A DNA stretch of 64,000 nucleotides from assembly GCF_900101985.1 (NCBI RefSeq), contig NZ_FNAR01000003.1, forward strand, positions 186,001 to 250,000. Reading direction: 5' to 3'. Position numbers and translations under genes: made by a program. The notes under the pieces were generated by a model. The model saw only the letters and a program-made list of their open reading frames with translations. It ran no database searches and had not been told where the DNA came from. This document shows, piece after piece, positions 9,130-18,171 of the stretch (position 1 is the stretch's first letter; every line of letters begins with the position of its first letter). Source of the DNA: Bhargavaea beijingensis. Its GTDB lineage: Bacteria; Bacillota; Bacilli; Bacillales_A; Planococcaceae.

Positions 9130-10044
9130 TCAGACAATCAGGAATCCTTGGTCAAGCGGGTCTTCACGGTCGAGGACAAACTGGTGGGCACCCGTCACAA
9201 ATGGCTCGGCACGGACCAGGGCCGGCCCGCCTTCCCCATCTGGGGCTTCCGCTATGAGCGTGCTGCCGAAAATGCTTGTGTTGGAAACAGAAACTGCATG
9301 ATTTCCATTCCGTTTTTCCTGAAGGGCCAGCAATGCGAAGGTCGTGTCAATGCCGGGGGAACGCAGAATATAGCCGTCTTTTTCAAACGTCACGCTTCTG
9401 AACCCTCCTCCCGGAAGTTCTTCAGCCAGCACGACGCCGGTGATAGCATGGGTTGCACTGGCATATTCCGCCGCTTTTCCTGCCCCCCACTCACTGATCA
9501 CGGATAAATGGGCCAAATCGATTTCCGGGATGGCCGGCGGCAACGGGTAAATGAGGTATTTTCGCTTTCCGTCAAGCAGGGCTGTGGATGATTGGGAAGT
9601 ACGTGTCACAGAGGCGGCCTTGTTCCGCACGCTGATTTGAGCGACTTCGTCTCCATTGAAATCGGCACTGAGCTCAATCACGCCTTCTGTGGTTTCCGCC
9701 GTATAACGGCCGTTTTCCCGGCGCTTCAGCCCCCCGGTTTCAAGCAGGGCGCCGACAGCAGCAAGGACACCTTCATACTTGAATGCGCTTGCTTGCCGGT
9801 GGGAGAAAAAGAGCAGACCGATATCCGCGCGATCGGAGCCGACCGGAATGACACCGTGCATCCCCCGGTGGCCCCGGGGTTCGTTCAGAAGAAGGTTCTT
9901 CTCAGCCGAGAAGTTTCTGGCCAGTTGTTCGGATTGGGCTTTCAGGCCCGTTCCGCTTAGAAGGATCGGTGATTGGGTGACGATGCGGTATGCTTCTCCT
10001 GCCACATGGGCATCCAACGAACTGAACATTTTTCCGAATTCCAT
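9130..10044 (-). CDS. Proline racemase family protein lacking both catalytic cysteines
   Basis: The 304-residue protein aligns with the proline racemase fold: an N-terminal SLDAHVAGEAYRIVTQ, the LLNEPRGHRGMHGVIP motif, and a C-terminal HQFVLDREDPLDQGFLI. It contains no cysteine at all. Where active enzymes have MCGHGTIG it has FKYEGVLAAVG, and where they have SPCGTGTSA it has RSPGIDTTFALLAL. It is also about 45 residues shorter than its neighbours. A two-base racemase mechanism is therefore not possible. It could be a binding or regulatory partner of the adjacent racemase, or have gained a different reaction. Codon use and the AAAGGAG ribosome binding site look normal, so it is not a decayed gene. 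Confidence 0.82.
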   Translation of the reverse strand: MEFGKMFSSLDAHVAGEAYRIVTQSPILLSGTGLKAQSEQLARNFSAEKNLLLNEPRGHRGMHGVIPVGSDRADIGLLFFSHRQASAFKYEGVLAAVGALLETGGLKRRENGRYTAETTEGVIELSADFNGDEVAQISVRNKAASVTRTSQSSTALLDGKRKYLIYPLPPAIPEIDLAHLSVISEWGAGKAAEYASATHAITGVVLAEELPGGGFRSVTFEKDGYILRSPGIDTTFALLALQEKRNGNHAVSVSNTSIFGSTLIAEAPDGEGGPALVRAEPFVTGAHQFVLDREDPLDQGFLIV

Positions 10045-11097
10045 TTAAACACGCTCCTTTGCCGTCTCGCACGCAGGCTCATGATCCATCGGCGGTATCA
10101 GTAAATAGCCTTCACGGAGAGGGTCGCGTTCGTTGTAGAAGAACTTGTGCATCCCCATCACCCAGGCGGAGCCTGTCACTTCCGTCACGACTGCATCCAA
10201 TGGCCCTGCGGTTGCCGTGTCGACCACCCTTGCCTTGAACAGTGTTCCGACGATACTTTCGTGTACAAAACGTTCCTTCTTCCGGATCTGCCCATGTGAG
10301 TAAAGGGTTGCAAGCTTGGCGGAAGTGCCGGTTCCGCATGGAGAACGGTCAATCCCCCCCGGCGGGACGACGACGGTATTCTTCACGTCGGCATCGGGAT
10401 GGACCGGTTTCGTGAAGAACTCGATATGCGTAAGTCCGTGGATAAACGGGAATTCCGGATGAACAATTTCTTCGCGTTCATTGATCTTGTTCCGGATCAG
10501 GATGGCTTTGCTGATGATTTCCGCAGCATGTTCCTCGGTCAGTTCTATTCCGAGCGAATCCGCGTCAATGATGGCGTAAAAGTTCCCGCCATAGGCGATA
10601 TCGGCCTGAACGTCCCCGATGCCTTCCACGTCAATCGAGATCGACCTCAGAAGGAACGCGGGAACATTCTCGAAAGTCACTTCCTTCGCTTTCCCGTCCT
10701 CTACAAGGACCTGCACATCGATCAGCCCGGCCGGCGTATCGATCTTGAGGTTCGTAAACGGCTCCTGCACTTCGACCAGCCCCGCCTCGATCAGCGCCGT
10801 ACAAAAACCGATCGTGTCATGGCCGCACATCGGCAGGTAGCCCCCGGTTTCGATATAAATTACGCCGACATCCGCTTCCGGATGGCAGGGGTCCGTTAGA
10901 AGTGCACCGGACATGACGCTATGACCTCGGGGCTCGTTCATCAGGTGTTTGCGGATCCAGTCATAATGCTCTTGCATATAGAGCATTTTCTCTCCCATCG
11001 TTTCCCCTTCCAATGGCGGCAGACCGCTGATCAGCGTCCTTGTCGGGTTCCCCCCTGTATGTGTATCAATTGTCGTAAACAGCCGCTCGTACCTCAC
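10045..11097 (-). CDS. Proline racemase family, probable 4-hydroxyproline 2-epimerase
   Basis: This 350-residue cytoplasmic enzyme keeps both catalytic cysteines, Cys91 in PMCGHDTIG and Cys254 in SPCGTGTSA. Such enzymes interconvert trans-4-hydroxy-L-proline and cis-4-hydroxy-D-proline. I place the start at GTG 11097, which overlaps the stop of the upstream oxidase and has GGAGG 9 bases before it. A longer frame reaching 11163 lies inside the oxidase gene. Directly linked oxidase, deaminase and aldehyde dehydrogenase genes favour hydroxyproline as substrate, but free proline cannot be excluded. Confidence 0.9.
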   Translation of the reverse strand: MRYERLFTTIDTHTGGNPTRTLISGLPPLEGETMGEKMLYMQEHYDWIRKHLMNEPRGHSVMSGALLTDPCHPEADVGVIYIETGGYLPMCGHDTIGFCTALIEAGLVEVQEPFTNLKIDTPAGLIDVQVLVEDGKAKEVTFENVPAFLLRSISIDVEGIGDVQADIAYGGNFYAIIDADSLGIELTEEHAAEIISKAILIRNKINEREEIVHPEFPFIHGLTHIEFFTKPVHPDADVKNTVVVPPGGIDRSPCGTGTSAKLATLYSHGQIRKKERFVHESIVGTLFKARVVDTATAGPLDAVVTEVTGSAWVMGMHKFFYNERDPLREGYLLIPPMDHEPACETAKERV

Positions 11098-12287
11098 TTG
11101 ATTCCCACCTCCACTTTCTTTTCTTTGAACCGGCCGATCCGGAGCGGTTCGGTCGGAATGCATGTCTCCTTGCCGCTCAGCATTTCCTCCATCACTTTAC
11201 CGGTGACGGCGGCAAGGCTGATTCCGTCCCCTTCGTGTCCTGCCGCGATATAAAAGCCCGGAACTTCCACTGCTTCGGAGACAATCGGCAGATGATCCTC
11301 CGTCCACGGCCTGAGCCCCGCGTACGTGCGGATCACCGTCATGTCGGCCATCTTCGGATAAAACCGGACTGCCCGCTTTGCAATATAGCGGGTCACTTCG
11401 TGGTTCACCCGTGTATCGTAGCCGGCAAACTGCCGGCTGCTGCCGATCAGGAAATTCTGGCTTTCCGTCGGTTCGAACACGAGCGCCACTCCGTACTTTT
11501 CCGTCATTTCATCGACCACACGCTCTCCTCCGAACTTGGAGATCAGATAACCGAACTCCATCACCTTCCGGAGACCGACGGGCTGCTGGCGCGATGCGAC
11601 AATCAGTTGCCCTTTTCTCGGATAGATCGGCACCTCCACGTCAAGCATCTTGCCGATATGCGGCGCCCATACCCCGGCCGCATTGACCACTTTGTTTGCC
11701 GTGAACGTTGTCCCGCCGGTTTCAATCATGAACTGACCATCCGTGTTCCTTGAGAGATTCTTCACTTCCGTATTCGTGTGGATCCTGGCACCCTGCTTTT
11801 CTGCCGAATGGAACATTGAAAACGTCAGCATATACGGATTAACGGTCGAGTCCGTCTTGCACTCCAGCCCGCCGTAAAGATCATCAGCAAAAAACTTCGA
11901 TTCATTCCTCAGGTCTTCGCGGTCCAGCATCCGGAAGTCGAGGCCTGCGTCGCATTGCTGCCGGACCCATTTTTCCGCGGCTTCCATCTCGGCATCGTTT
12001 TCACAAACCAGGATGCTTCCCGGATTGCGGTATTCGAATTTCACTTCCAGTTCCTGATCCAACTCATGGACCAGTTTCTGACTGACCAGTGACATCTGGC
12101 TGTCAAACCCCGGATCCTTGTCGATGGCCAAGATATTGCCGTCGCAGCGCGAGGAAGTCCCGCTGGCGAGCGTACTTTTTTCAAGGACGGTGATGTCGAG
12201 ACCGGCTTTGGATCCGTAATAGGCGATGGCTGCCCCTATGATCCCGCCGCCGATGACGACAATGTCACGATGCTCTCGGGATAACAA
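11094..12287 (-). CDS. FAD-dependent oxidoreductase, D-hydroxyproline dehydrogenase catalytic subunit
   Basis: This 397-residue DadA/glycine-oxidase family flavoprotein begins with an FAD-binding Rossmann motif (VVIGGGIIGAAIAYYG). It ends with the usual C-terminal FAD segment (TYAGLRPWTEDHLPIV followed by GHEGDGI). The start is TTG at 12287, 7 bases after AAAGGGGG. It heads the leftward operon directly behind a near-perfect sigma-54 promoter. In Pseudomonas hydroxyproline clusters a DAO-type subunit works with a second flavoprotein and iron-sulfur subunits. Those partners are here encoded by the divergent genes at 14113-15932. It would oxidise cis-4-hydroxy-D-proline. Confidence 0.9.
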   Translation of the reverse strand: MLSREHRDIVVIGGGIIGAAIAYYGSKAGLDITVLEKSTLASGTSSRCDGNILAIDKDPGFDSQMSLVSQKLVHELDQELEVKFEYRNPGSILVCENDAEMEAAEKWVRQQCDAGLDFRMLDREDLRNESKFFADDLYGGLECKTDSTVNPYMLTFSMFHSAEKQGARIHTNTEVKNLSRNTDGQFMIETGGTTFTANKVVNAAGVWAPHIGKMLDVEVPIYPRKGQLIVASRQQPVGLRKVMEFGYLISKFGGERVVDEMTEKYGVALVFEPTESQNFLIGSSRQFAGYDTRVNHEVTRYIAKRAVRFYPKMADMTVIRTYAGLRPWTEDHLPIVSEAVEVPGFYIAAGHEGDGISLAAVTGKVMEEMLSGKETCIPTEPLRIGRFKEKKVEVGIK

Positions 12288-12327
12288 TGAACATCCCCCT
12301 TTCTAAATTCCGTCTTACAGATGGTAT

Positions 12328-12344
12328 TGCAAGAGGCATGCCAA
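12328..12344 (-). promoter_or_regulatory. Sigma-54 promoter of the hydroxyproline catabolic operon
   Basis: The minus strand reads TTGGCATGCCTCTTGCA. It keeps the invariant GG and GC with 12-base spacing and the full TTGCA -12 block. It lies about 40 bases before the TTG start of the oxidase gene. Confidence 0.9.
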
Positions 12345-12385
12345 CTTTCCAAAAGGCGGTTCAAGCAAGTTTTCTCTTTTCAGTA

Positions 12386-12413
12386 TTGAATTTTCTTATT
12401 ATTCATGTAAAAT
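12386..12413 (+). promoter_or_regulatory. Possible sigma-A promoter of the sigma-54 activator gene
   Basis: TTGAAT, a 16-base spacer and TAAAAT face the activator gene about 40 bases upstream of its ATG. The match is moderate. It suggests the activator is made from a vegetative promoter while its targets use sigma-54. Confidence 0.45.
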
Positions 12414-12454
12414 TCTCTTTACACTGACTAATTATTTGGACAGGAGAGAGATCA

Positions 12455-14047
12455 ATGCCCCGAAAACTGCAGCTCAATGACGTCATGGTGCCCGGTTTGC
12501 CTGCCGGTGGAACCGAAGAGCTTCCCACCCTTCCGGAGAACAGCGTATTGGACGAGGTCCTGCCTTTGCTGAAGAGATCCGAAACGGTCATTGCCCTGGA
12601 CGAAAGCGGCTCTCCTATCGGATACACCGACTTGAAGACAGCTCTGGACGAAATCGTGTTGGCTTATAAAAAGGAAAAGGCCTATCTTGAAGCCATCCTG
12701 CAGACCATCAACGATTCCTGCACAGTGATCGACTACGAGAAGAGAGTGGTCCATTGGACGGAGGGGGCCGAACGGATTTTCTCTGTCCAGGAAGAGGAGA
12801 TTCTCGGAAAGCCGATCACCGACTTTTTTGAAGCAGAGCATCTTGAGATTCTGAACACGCTCGAGACCGGTTCTTCCGTAAGAAACCAGCAGCACCATGC
12901 CAGGGAAGACCTCGTTGTCCTCATCAACTCCAATCCGGTCCGGCTGGAAGACCGTGTGATTGGCGCGGTCGTTTCCGAGACCGACATCACCAGCCAAATC
13001 CGGCTGAACAACGAATTGCACAGCACTTCGGAAAAACTGTTCCGGCTCGAGGAGCAATTGCGGAAAACTTCTCCGACGGACAACCCGTTTTCCTATATAA
13101 AAGGCAACAGCCGGGCTCTCAAGCGTACGTTGGAGCTGACGCGCAAAGCGGCACGGACAGACGCGAACATCCTGATCAACGGGGAGAGCGGCGTCGGCAA
13201 AGAACTGTTCGCAAAAGCCGTCCATCACTTGCGTGAGACAGACACCGCCCCGTTTATCGCGCTGAACTGCGGGGCCATATCGGAGAGCCTGTTTGAGAGC
13301 GAAATTTTCGGATATGAAAAAGGCGCCTTCTCGGGCGCTGACTCAAAAGGTAAAAAAGGAAAAGTGGAGCTTGCCAAAGGCGGCACCCTCTTCCTCGACG
13401 AAATTGGAGAGATGCCCCTTGAGATGCAGGTGAAATTCCTCCGCGTGCTTCAGGAAAAGCGGTTTTTCCGGGTCGGCGGCGCAAAAGAACTGGATGTCGA
13501 CTTCCGGATTATCGCTGCGACGAACCGCGATCTCAAAGAACTGGTAGACGACGGAAAGTTCCGCGAAGACCTTTATTACCGGCTGAATGTCGTCAATATC
13601 AAGGTCCCGCCCCTCCGCGAACGCATCGAAGACATCATCGAACTGACCCATTACTTTCTTTATGAAATTTCGATGAAGTATAACCGGCCGATCCACGGCA
13701 TCTCCCAGGAAGTGATGCAGTCTCTCATGAATCACAGCTGGCCGGGAAATGTCAGGGAGCTGCATAATGTCATCGAACGGCTCGTCATCTTTTCCGACCA
13801 TGGAGAAATCCGCATAGATGACCTGCCTCCTGAAATCGAGCAAATCCATACGTCCGCTCAATCTCCTTCCTTGCTTCAGGAAAAGGGCAGCGGAACATTG
13901 AATGAACAACTGGGCGAGTATGAAAAGAATATTATCCTTAAAGAATTAAAAGCGGCCGGCGGCAATAAGCAGCAGTGCGCCGCCAACCTTGGAATCACAA
14001 GGGCCACACTCTATAACCGGATGAATAAACTCGGTATCGAGCTCTGA
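12455..14047 (+). CDS. Sigma-54-dependent transcriptional activator (PAS, AAA+, Fis-type HTH)
   Basis: The 530-residue protein has an N-terminal sensory part with a CBS-like segment (about 20-70) and a PAS domain (about 80-190). An AAA+ domain follows with Walker A GESGVGKE (about 243), the sigma-54 contact loop in the variant form GAFSGA (about 290; Ser for the usual Thr) and Walker [14 protein letters not shown] Fis-type helix-turn-helix ends the protein ([18 protein letters not shown]). AGGAGAG precedes the ATG. It lies between two divergent operons that both have sigma-54 promoters, so it very likely activates them, perhaps on sensing hydroxyproline or proline. The ligand is unknown. Confidence 0.93.
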   Translation: MPRKLQLNDVMVPGLPAGGTEELPTLPENSVLDEVLPLLKRSETVIALDESGSPIGYTDLKTALDEIVLAYKKEKAYLEAILQTINDSCTVIDYEKRVVHWTEGAERIFSVQEEEILGKPITDFFEAEHLEILNTLETGSSVRNQQHHAREDLVVLINSNPVRLEDRVIGAVVSETDITSQIRLNNELHSTSEKLFRLEEQLRKTSPTDNPFSYIKGNSRALKRTLELTRKAARTDANILINGESGVGKELFAKAVHHLRETDTAPFIALNCGAISESLFESEIFGYEKGAFSGADSKGKKGKVELAKGGTLFLDEIGEMPLEMQVKFLRVLQEKRFFRVGGAKELDVDFRIIAATNRDLKELVDDGKFREDLYYRLNVVNIKVPPLRERIEDIIELTHYFLYEISMKYNRPIHGISQEVMQSLMNHSWPGNVRELHNVIERLVIFSDHGEIRIDDLPPEIEQIHTSAQSPSLLQEKGSGTLNEQLGEYEKNIILKELKAAGGNKQQCAANLGITRATLYNRMNKLGIEL

Positions 14048-14053
14048 CTCATC

Positions 14054-14070
14054 TTGGCAAGGAACTTGCA
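14054..14070 (+). promoter_or_regulatory. Sigma-54 promoter of the dehydrogenase accessory operon
   Basis: TTGGCAAGGAACTTGCA matches the consensus with correct GG-GC spacing. It lies immediately after the activator stop codon and 43 bases before the first accessory gene. Confidence 0.9.
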
Positions 14071-14112
14071 TGTAGTTGGTCAGCAGCAAAACTTCAGCAA
14101 GAGGTGATTCGG

Positions 14113-14385
14113 ATGACTGATCGAGACATGATTGTATGCAGATGCGAAGAAGTGTCATATGGGGAATTGGTGGACACCGCCGGACAGTTTGCCTGTAATT
14201 CCCGTGAGCTCAAGCTCCGCACAAGAGCCGGGATGGGATATTGCGGAGGCAGGACCTGCCGCTCCTCAGTGGACGCCATTGCGCTGGCAGCCGCCGAGCG
14301 GGACAACACGCAGATCACGCTGAAATACCAGCCGCCTGTCCGGCCGGTTCATTTCGGGGATTTGGGGGCGATCTCAAATGACTGA
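14113..14385 (+). CDS. BFD-like [2Fe-2S] protein, probable D-hydroxyproline dehydrogenase subunit
   Basis: This 90-residue protein matches the Fer2_BFD domain, with Cys-x-Cys near the start (VCRCEEVSYGEL) and a second pair in GMGYCGGRTCRS. The ATG at 14113 fits AGAGGTG better than the GTG at 14104. In related dehydrogenases this domain is often fused to the C-terminus of the large flavoprotein subunit. Here it is a separate gene placed first. It probably carries electrons within the dehydrogenase complex. Confidence 0.85.
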   Translation: MTDRDMIVCRCEEVSYGELVDTAGQFACNSRELKLRTRAGMGYCGGRTCRSSVDAIALAAAERDNTQITLKYQPPVRPVHFGDLGAISND

Positions 14386-14716
14386 GCGCATCCTTGACCA
14401 TCCTGTTCTCGGCGCACTGGAACCGGATCAGACGGTCACATTCACTTTTAACGGCATGACGTACGAAGGCCGTGACGGAGAGCCGATCGCGGCCGCCCTC
14501 CTCGCCGCGGGCGTGCGCACGCTCCGGCATCATGAAGAAAGCGGGACACCCAGGGGCATCTACTGCAACATCGGACACTGTTTTGAATGCCGTGTGGAAG
14601 TTGACGGCCAACAGGGCGTCCGCGCCTGCCTCACCCCTGTCCGGGAAGGCATGGTGATTAACGGGGGCGGTCCACTGCCCGCTCCGGTACGTGATTGGAG
14701 GAAGAACCATGCGTGA
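14378..14716 (+). CDS. (2Fe-2S) ferredoxin-like subunit (HcnA/SoxA-alpha N-terminal type)
   Basis: The 112-residue protein has the plant-type ferredoxin fold used as a small subunit by HcnABC-like and opine/D-hydroxyproline dehydrogenases. The cysteine ligands are in YCNIGHCFEC and RACLTP. Its ATG overlaps the end of the previous gene and its own end overlaps the next gene, which indicates translational coupling. It would relay electrons between the flavin subunits. Confidence 0.87.
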   Translation: MTERILDHPVLGALEPDQTVTFTFNGMTYEGRDGEPIAAALLAAGVRTLRHHEESGTPRGIYCNIGHCFECRVEVDGQQGVRACLTPVREGMVINGGGPLPAPVRDWRKNHA

Positions 14717-15932
14717 CCTGATCATCATCGGAAGCGGCCCGGCAGGCCTCACTGCCGCCATCACCGCAGCAGAGCACGGACTGGACATTCTCGTCATCGA
14801 CGAATATCTGAAGCCGGGAGGACGTCTCCTCGGACAGCTTTATGAGGAACCGGGCGGCAACTGGTGGAACGGCATCGAGGAAAGCAGGAAGCTTTCCGAG
14901 CGGGCCGGAGCGCTCGGATTGGACATCCGCCTCGGGGTATCCGTCCATAATATCGAACAGGAAAACGGTTCCTGGCTGGTTTATACGGATCGGGAAACAT
15001 TTGAAGCCAAATCCCTTCTCCTGGCGACCGGGGCCGCAGAAGCACCCGTTGCCATACCGGGCTGGACCCTTCCCGGTGTCATGTCGGTCGGCGCCGCACA
15101 GGTGATGACCAACGTCCATCGGGTAAAACCCGGCCAAAAAGGGGTCATCATCGGCGTGAATGTCCTTTCGTCGGCCATCGCCATGGAGCTGCACATCGCA
15201 GGAATCGAGGTTGCCGCCATCGCCTTGCCGAAGAACAACCGGGTCAATGGCTCTGCGGCCATCCCAACTGAGGTGATGAACGCCCTCCTGCATGTGTCGC
15301 ATATGGCGCCATCGGCATTCGTGAAGATGGGCAGCAAGCTGATGAAAAATGAGTTCATGAAAAAAATGGGCATCACCTTCTATCCGAAAAACGGTGTCCG
15401 CATGTGGGACATCCCCGTGATGCTGCGCAAGGCGGTCATCCGGATCGAGGGAACCGACCAAGTGGAGGGGGTCACCCTCGCCACGGTGACCGCTGACGGC
15501 AAAGTCATATCGGGAACGGAGGAAGTCATCGGCTGTGACTTTGTCTGCATAGCAGGAGGCCTTTATCCGCTTGCGGAGCTTGCCGCACTGACGGGTTGTC
15601 CGTTTTATCATATCGACGAACTCGGCGGCTCCGTCCCGCTCCACTCCGAGGACATGCGCACACCGCTCGACGGGCTTTACGTTGCCGGCAACATCACCGG
15701 CATTGAAGGCGCCAAAGTTGCCATGAGCCAAGGGAAAACGGCAGCATTATCGATTGCGAAAGACCTTGGGAAAGACATTGCAGAAGCTTCCCTTTCGGAA
15801 GCGATCCGACAAATCTCCTCTACACGTTCGGATGCGCATATTCAATTCCATCAGGATGTCGAGGTCGGGAGGAGAAAGCTTCAGGAGTACTGGGAGCAGC
15901 ATGCCACAGGAAAGCGAAACATATTGGTTTAA
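14709..15932 (+). CDS. FAD/NAD(P)-binding oxidoreductase subunit of D-hydroxyproline dehydrogenase
   Basis: The 407-residue flavoprotein begins LIIIGSGPAGLTAAITAAE (FAD Rossmann motif). It has a second nucleotide-binding region around residues 140-165 and a GLYVAGNITGIEGAKVAM segment near the end. It belongs to the HcnB-like alpha subunits. The ATG at 14709 has GGAGG 7 bases upstream. With the two iron-sulfur genes before it and the DAO-type subunit at 11094-12287 it would complete a heteromeric dehydrogenase. Separation of the subunits into two divergent operons on either side of the regulator is notable. Confidence 0.88.
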   Translation: MRDLIIIGSGPAGLTAAITAAEHGLDILVIDEYLKPGGRLLGQLYEEPGGNWWNGIEESRKLSERAGALGLDIRLGVSVHNIEQENGSWLVYTDRETFEAKSLLLATGAAEAPVAIPGWTLPGVMSVGAAQVMTNVHRVKPGQKGVIIGVNVLSSAIAMELHIAGIEVAAIALPKNNRVNGSAAIPTEVMNALLHVSHMAPSAFVKMGSKLMKNEFMKKMGITFYPKNGVRMWDIPVMLRKAVIRIEGTDQVEGVTLATVTADGKVISGTEEVIGCDFVCIAGGLYPLAELAALTGCPFYHIDELGGSVPLHSEDMRTPLDGLYVAGNITGIEGAKVAMSQGKTAALSIAKDLGKDIAEASLSEAIRQISSTRSDAHIQFHQDVEVGRRKLQEYWEQHATGKRNILV

Positions 15933-15936
15933 CGAC

Positions 15937-15976
15937 AAGAGACCGGGAAGGGCATGGCCCCCGGTCTCTCTTTTAT
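15937..15976. terminator. Bidirectional terminator between convergent operons
   Basis: AGAGACCGGG pairs with CCCGGTCTCT around a 12-base loop, followed by CTTTTATTT. It separates the dehydrogenase operon from the leftward peptidase gene. Confidence 0.85.
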
Positions 15977-15977
15977 T

Positions 15978-17069
15978 TCAGGCTTCCACCCCTTCAATGA
16001 TGACCAGTTCTTTCGTCGATGGAGTGAGCGTTTCGCAACCGGCCTCGGTGACCAGCAATACGTCTTCCACCCTCGCGCCGCCGACACCCGGAAGATAGAT
16101 GCCCGGCTCGATCGTGATCACCATGCCCGGTTCAAGGGTCTTCTCTGTATCTGTGGAGAAAAGCGGCTTTTCATGGACCTCGAGGCCAATTCCGTGTCCG
16201 GTGCCCGTACCGGATCGATCATGATAGCCGCTCTCGATCAGGGCTTTTCTCATCAGGGCATCGACATCGCTGTCCTTCATTCCCGGCCGGATGCCATGGA
16301 AGCAATCCATGAATGACCGGCAGACCACTTCCTGGATTTCACGCATTTGTTCATTAGGCTCTCCAATCGCGACCGTCCGGGAAATATCCGCCCAGTAGCC
16401 GTCATAATTGGCACCGAAGTCGATGGTGATCATCTCCCCCTTTCCGATAACTTTTTCACTTGCCCGGCCATGAGGAAGCGACGAGCGGGCCCCCGACGCG
16501 ACAATCGGATAAAAACCGACGGCATGGCCGCCGCGGCTCTCGATGAACCGCACCAGCTCATCCGCGACTTCCCGCTCCTTTTGACCCGGCCGGATATAGT
16601 CCAGGATATGGATGTATGCATCATCCGTAATTTTTGAGGCCATCCGCATTTTCTCAAGCTCATCCGGGCCCTTGATCATCCGGATGTTTTCGACGAAATC
16701 AAAGGTCGGAACCAGCTCCGCCGTGACGCCGCCCTTCAGCCTTTCGTAATTTCCATAGCTGAGATGTTGCTGTTCGAAACCGACCCTTTTTAGCCCGAGT
16801 CTGGTGATCTCACGGGCGGCTTCATCAAAAATCTTCTGCTTGTGGCCGGTGTGTTCGGCGTGCAGTACAACCGGCAGGCCGGTCTGCTGGGCAGCCTGCT
16901 CATGGTAACGGTAATCGACAATCATTTCCGCCGTCTCCTGTGTAATCAGGACGAGACCATGGCTTCCCGTGAACCCCGTCACATACCGCCGGTTCCATTC
17001 CCCATTGATGACCAGGCCGTCCAGTCCCTGCTTCTTCAGTTGTTCCCGGATCGTTTCGATAGTTTTCAT
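15978..17069 (-). CDS. M24 family Xaa-Pro dipeptidase/aminopeptidase
   Basis: This 363-residue cytosolic peptidase has a complete set of M24 metal ligands: Asp in TIDFGANYDGYWADISRT, His in GTGHGIGLEVHEKP, Glu in TIEPGIYLPG and ARVEDVLLV. It is closer to PepQ/YqhT-type enzymes than the first M24 protein in the window. It forms a two-gene leftward operon with the racemase homologue upstream, 17 bases away. Hydrolysis of X-(hydroxy)proline peptides would feed the racemase. Confidence 0.9.
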   Translation of the reverse strand: MKTIETIREQLKKQGLDGLVINGEWNRRYVTGFTGSHGLVLITQETAEMIVDYRYHEQAAQQTGLPVVLHAEHTGHKQKIFDEAAREITRLGLKRVGFEQQHLSYGNYERLKGGVTAELVPTFDFVENIRMIKGPDELEKMRMASKITDDAYIHILDYIRPGQKEREVADELVRFIESRGGHAVGFYPIVASGARSSLPHGRASEKVIGKGEMITIDFGANYDGYWADISRTVAIGEPNEQMREIQEVVCRSFMDCFHGIRPGMKDSDVDALMRKALIESGYHDRSGTGTGHGIGLEVHEKPLFSTDTEKTLEPGMVITIEPGIYLPGVGGARVEDVLLVTEAGCETLTPSTKELVIIEGVEA

Positions 17070-17086
17070 TGTTTTTCTCCCCCTTT

Positions 17087-18136
17087 TTAGCAGATGTCCG
17101 GTGCAGCTGTTTCAGCTCTGACGCTCCTCTCCGGTTCTTCCAGCAAAAATCCTTCCGGCATCGGATCTTCCGGATCGAGGAGAAATTCATGAATCCCGGT
17201 CAGGTAGCCTTTTCCGCTCACTTCCGGGATGACCGCATCCCTTTCCCCGACACGGACCAGCCTCAGGATGGTTCCCTTGAATTGACCATCCGTAATGCTT
17301 TCATGGACAAAACTTTCGCCTTCACCCAACTCCCCGTGGGCATAAAGGCTGGCGAGCCTGGCGCAGGTTCCGGTTCCGCACGGGGAACGATCGACTTGCT
17401 CATCTGCAAAGACGGTCACGTTGCGGAGGTCAGATGTTGCCAGATGCGGCTTGTCCGAGTAAATGACCCCATAGATGCCGTTGAGTCCTGGTTCCAGCGG
17501 ATGGACGACATCCACTGCCTGTTCAGCGGCCCGCTTGATTTGCGTTGCCCATTTTTTCAATTCGGGCAGGTCTTTCTTTTGCACACCGAGGTTTAATTGG
17601 GAAGCCGGAAGAATGACATAGAACGCGCCGCCAAATGAAAGGTCGACCTTGAGCTTCTTGCCCCCGACGGTTAGGGCAAGGGCTTTTTCAAGGACAAAAG
17701 ACGGGACGTTTTCAAAGGAGACCTGCTTCACCTTGCCGCCTTCCACCTCTGCGCGCGCGACGACCTTACCTGCCGGACTGTCGATGATGAACGTCCGGCT
17801 TTCTTCTTTCATTTCAAAACGGCCGGTCTCAATGCCCATCGTCAGCACACCGACGATGCCATGCCCGCACATCGTGCTCCACCCTTCGTTGTGCATAAAG
17901 AGGACTCCAAAATCAGAATCTTTCTCTGCCGGCGGTGTAAGGATACAGCCATACATCCCGTGATGCCCTCTCGGCTCCAGCATCAGGGTTTTCCGGATAT
18001 GATCCAAGTTTTCCATGCAGTAAGCTCTTCGCTCCAGTTGACTGTCCCCCGGAATTTCAGGTAGACCCCCAGTAATGATCCGAAGCGGTTCCCCCGCTAC
18101 ATGCACATCAACCGATGTAAATGTGTCGCTTGCCAC
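17087..18136 (-). CDS. Proline/hydroxyproline racemase (third family member in the island)
   Basis: This is a roughly 350-residue enzyme with both catalytic cysteines, in STMCGHGIVG and RSPCGTGTCA. It is therefore not a trans-3-hydroxyproline dehydratase, which has Thr at the second site. The GTG at 18136 has AAAGGGG 9 bases upstream. An in-frame ATG at 18145 directly abuts that site and is less likely. It is paired with an M24 peptidase behind its own sigma-54 promoter. Two active-looking racemases in one island may divide proline and hydroxyproline, or free and modified substrates. This division is not resolvable from sequence. Confidence 0.88.
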   Translation of the reverse strand: MASDTFTSVDVHVAGEPLRIITGGLPEIPGDSQLERRAYCMENLDHIRKTLMLEPRGHHGMYGCILTPPAEKDSDFGVLFMHNEGWSTMCGHGIVGVLTMGIETGRFEMKEESRTFIIDSPAGKVVARAEVEGGKVKQVSFENVPSFVLEKALALTVGGKKLKVDLSFGGAFYVILPASQLNLGVQKKDLPELKKWATQIKRAAEQAVDVVHPLEPGLNGIYGVIYSDKPHLATSDLRNVTVFADEQVDRSPCGTGTCARLASLYAHGELGEGESFVHESITDGQFKGTILRLVRVGERDAVIPEVSGKGYLTGIHEFLLDPEDPMPEGFLLEEPERSVRAETAAPDIC

Positions 18137-18171
18137 TTCATCCATCCCCTTTCGGATTTTCTACTATTGCT

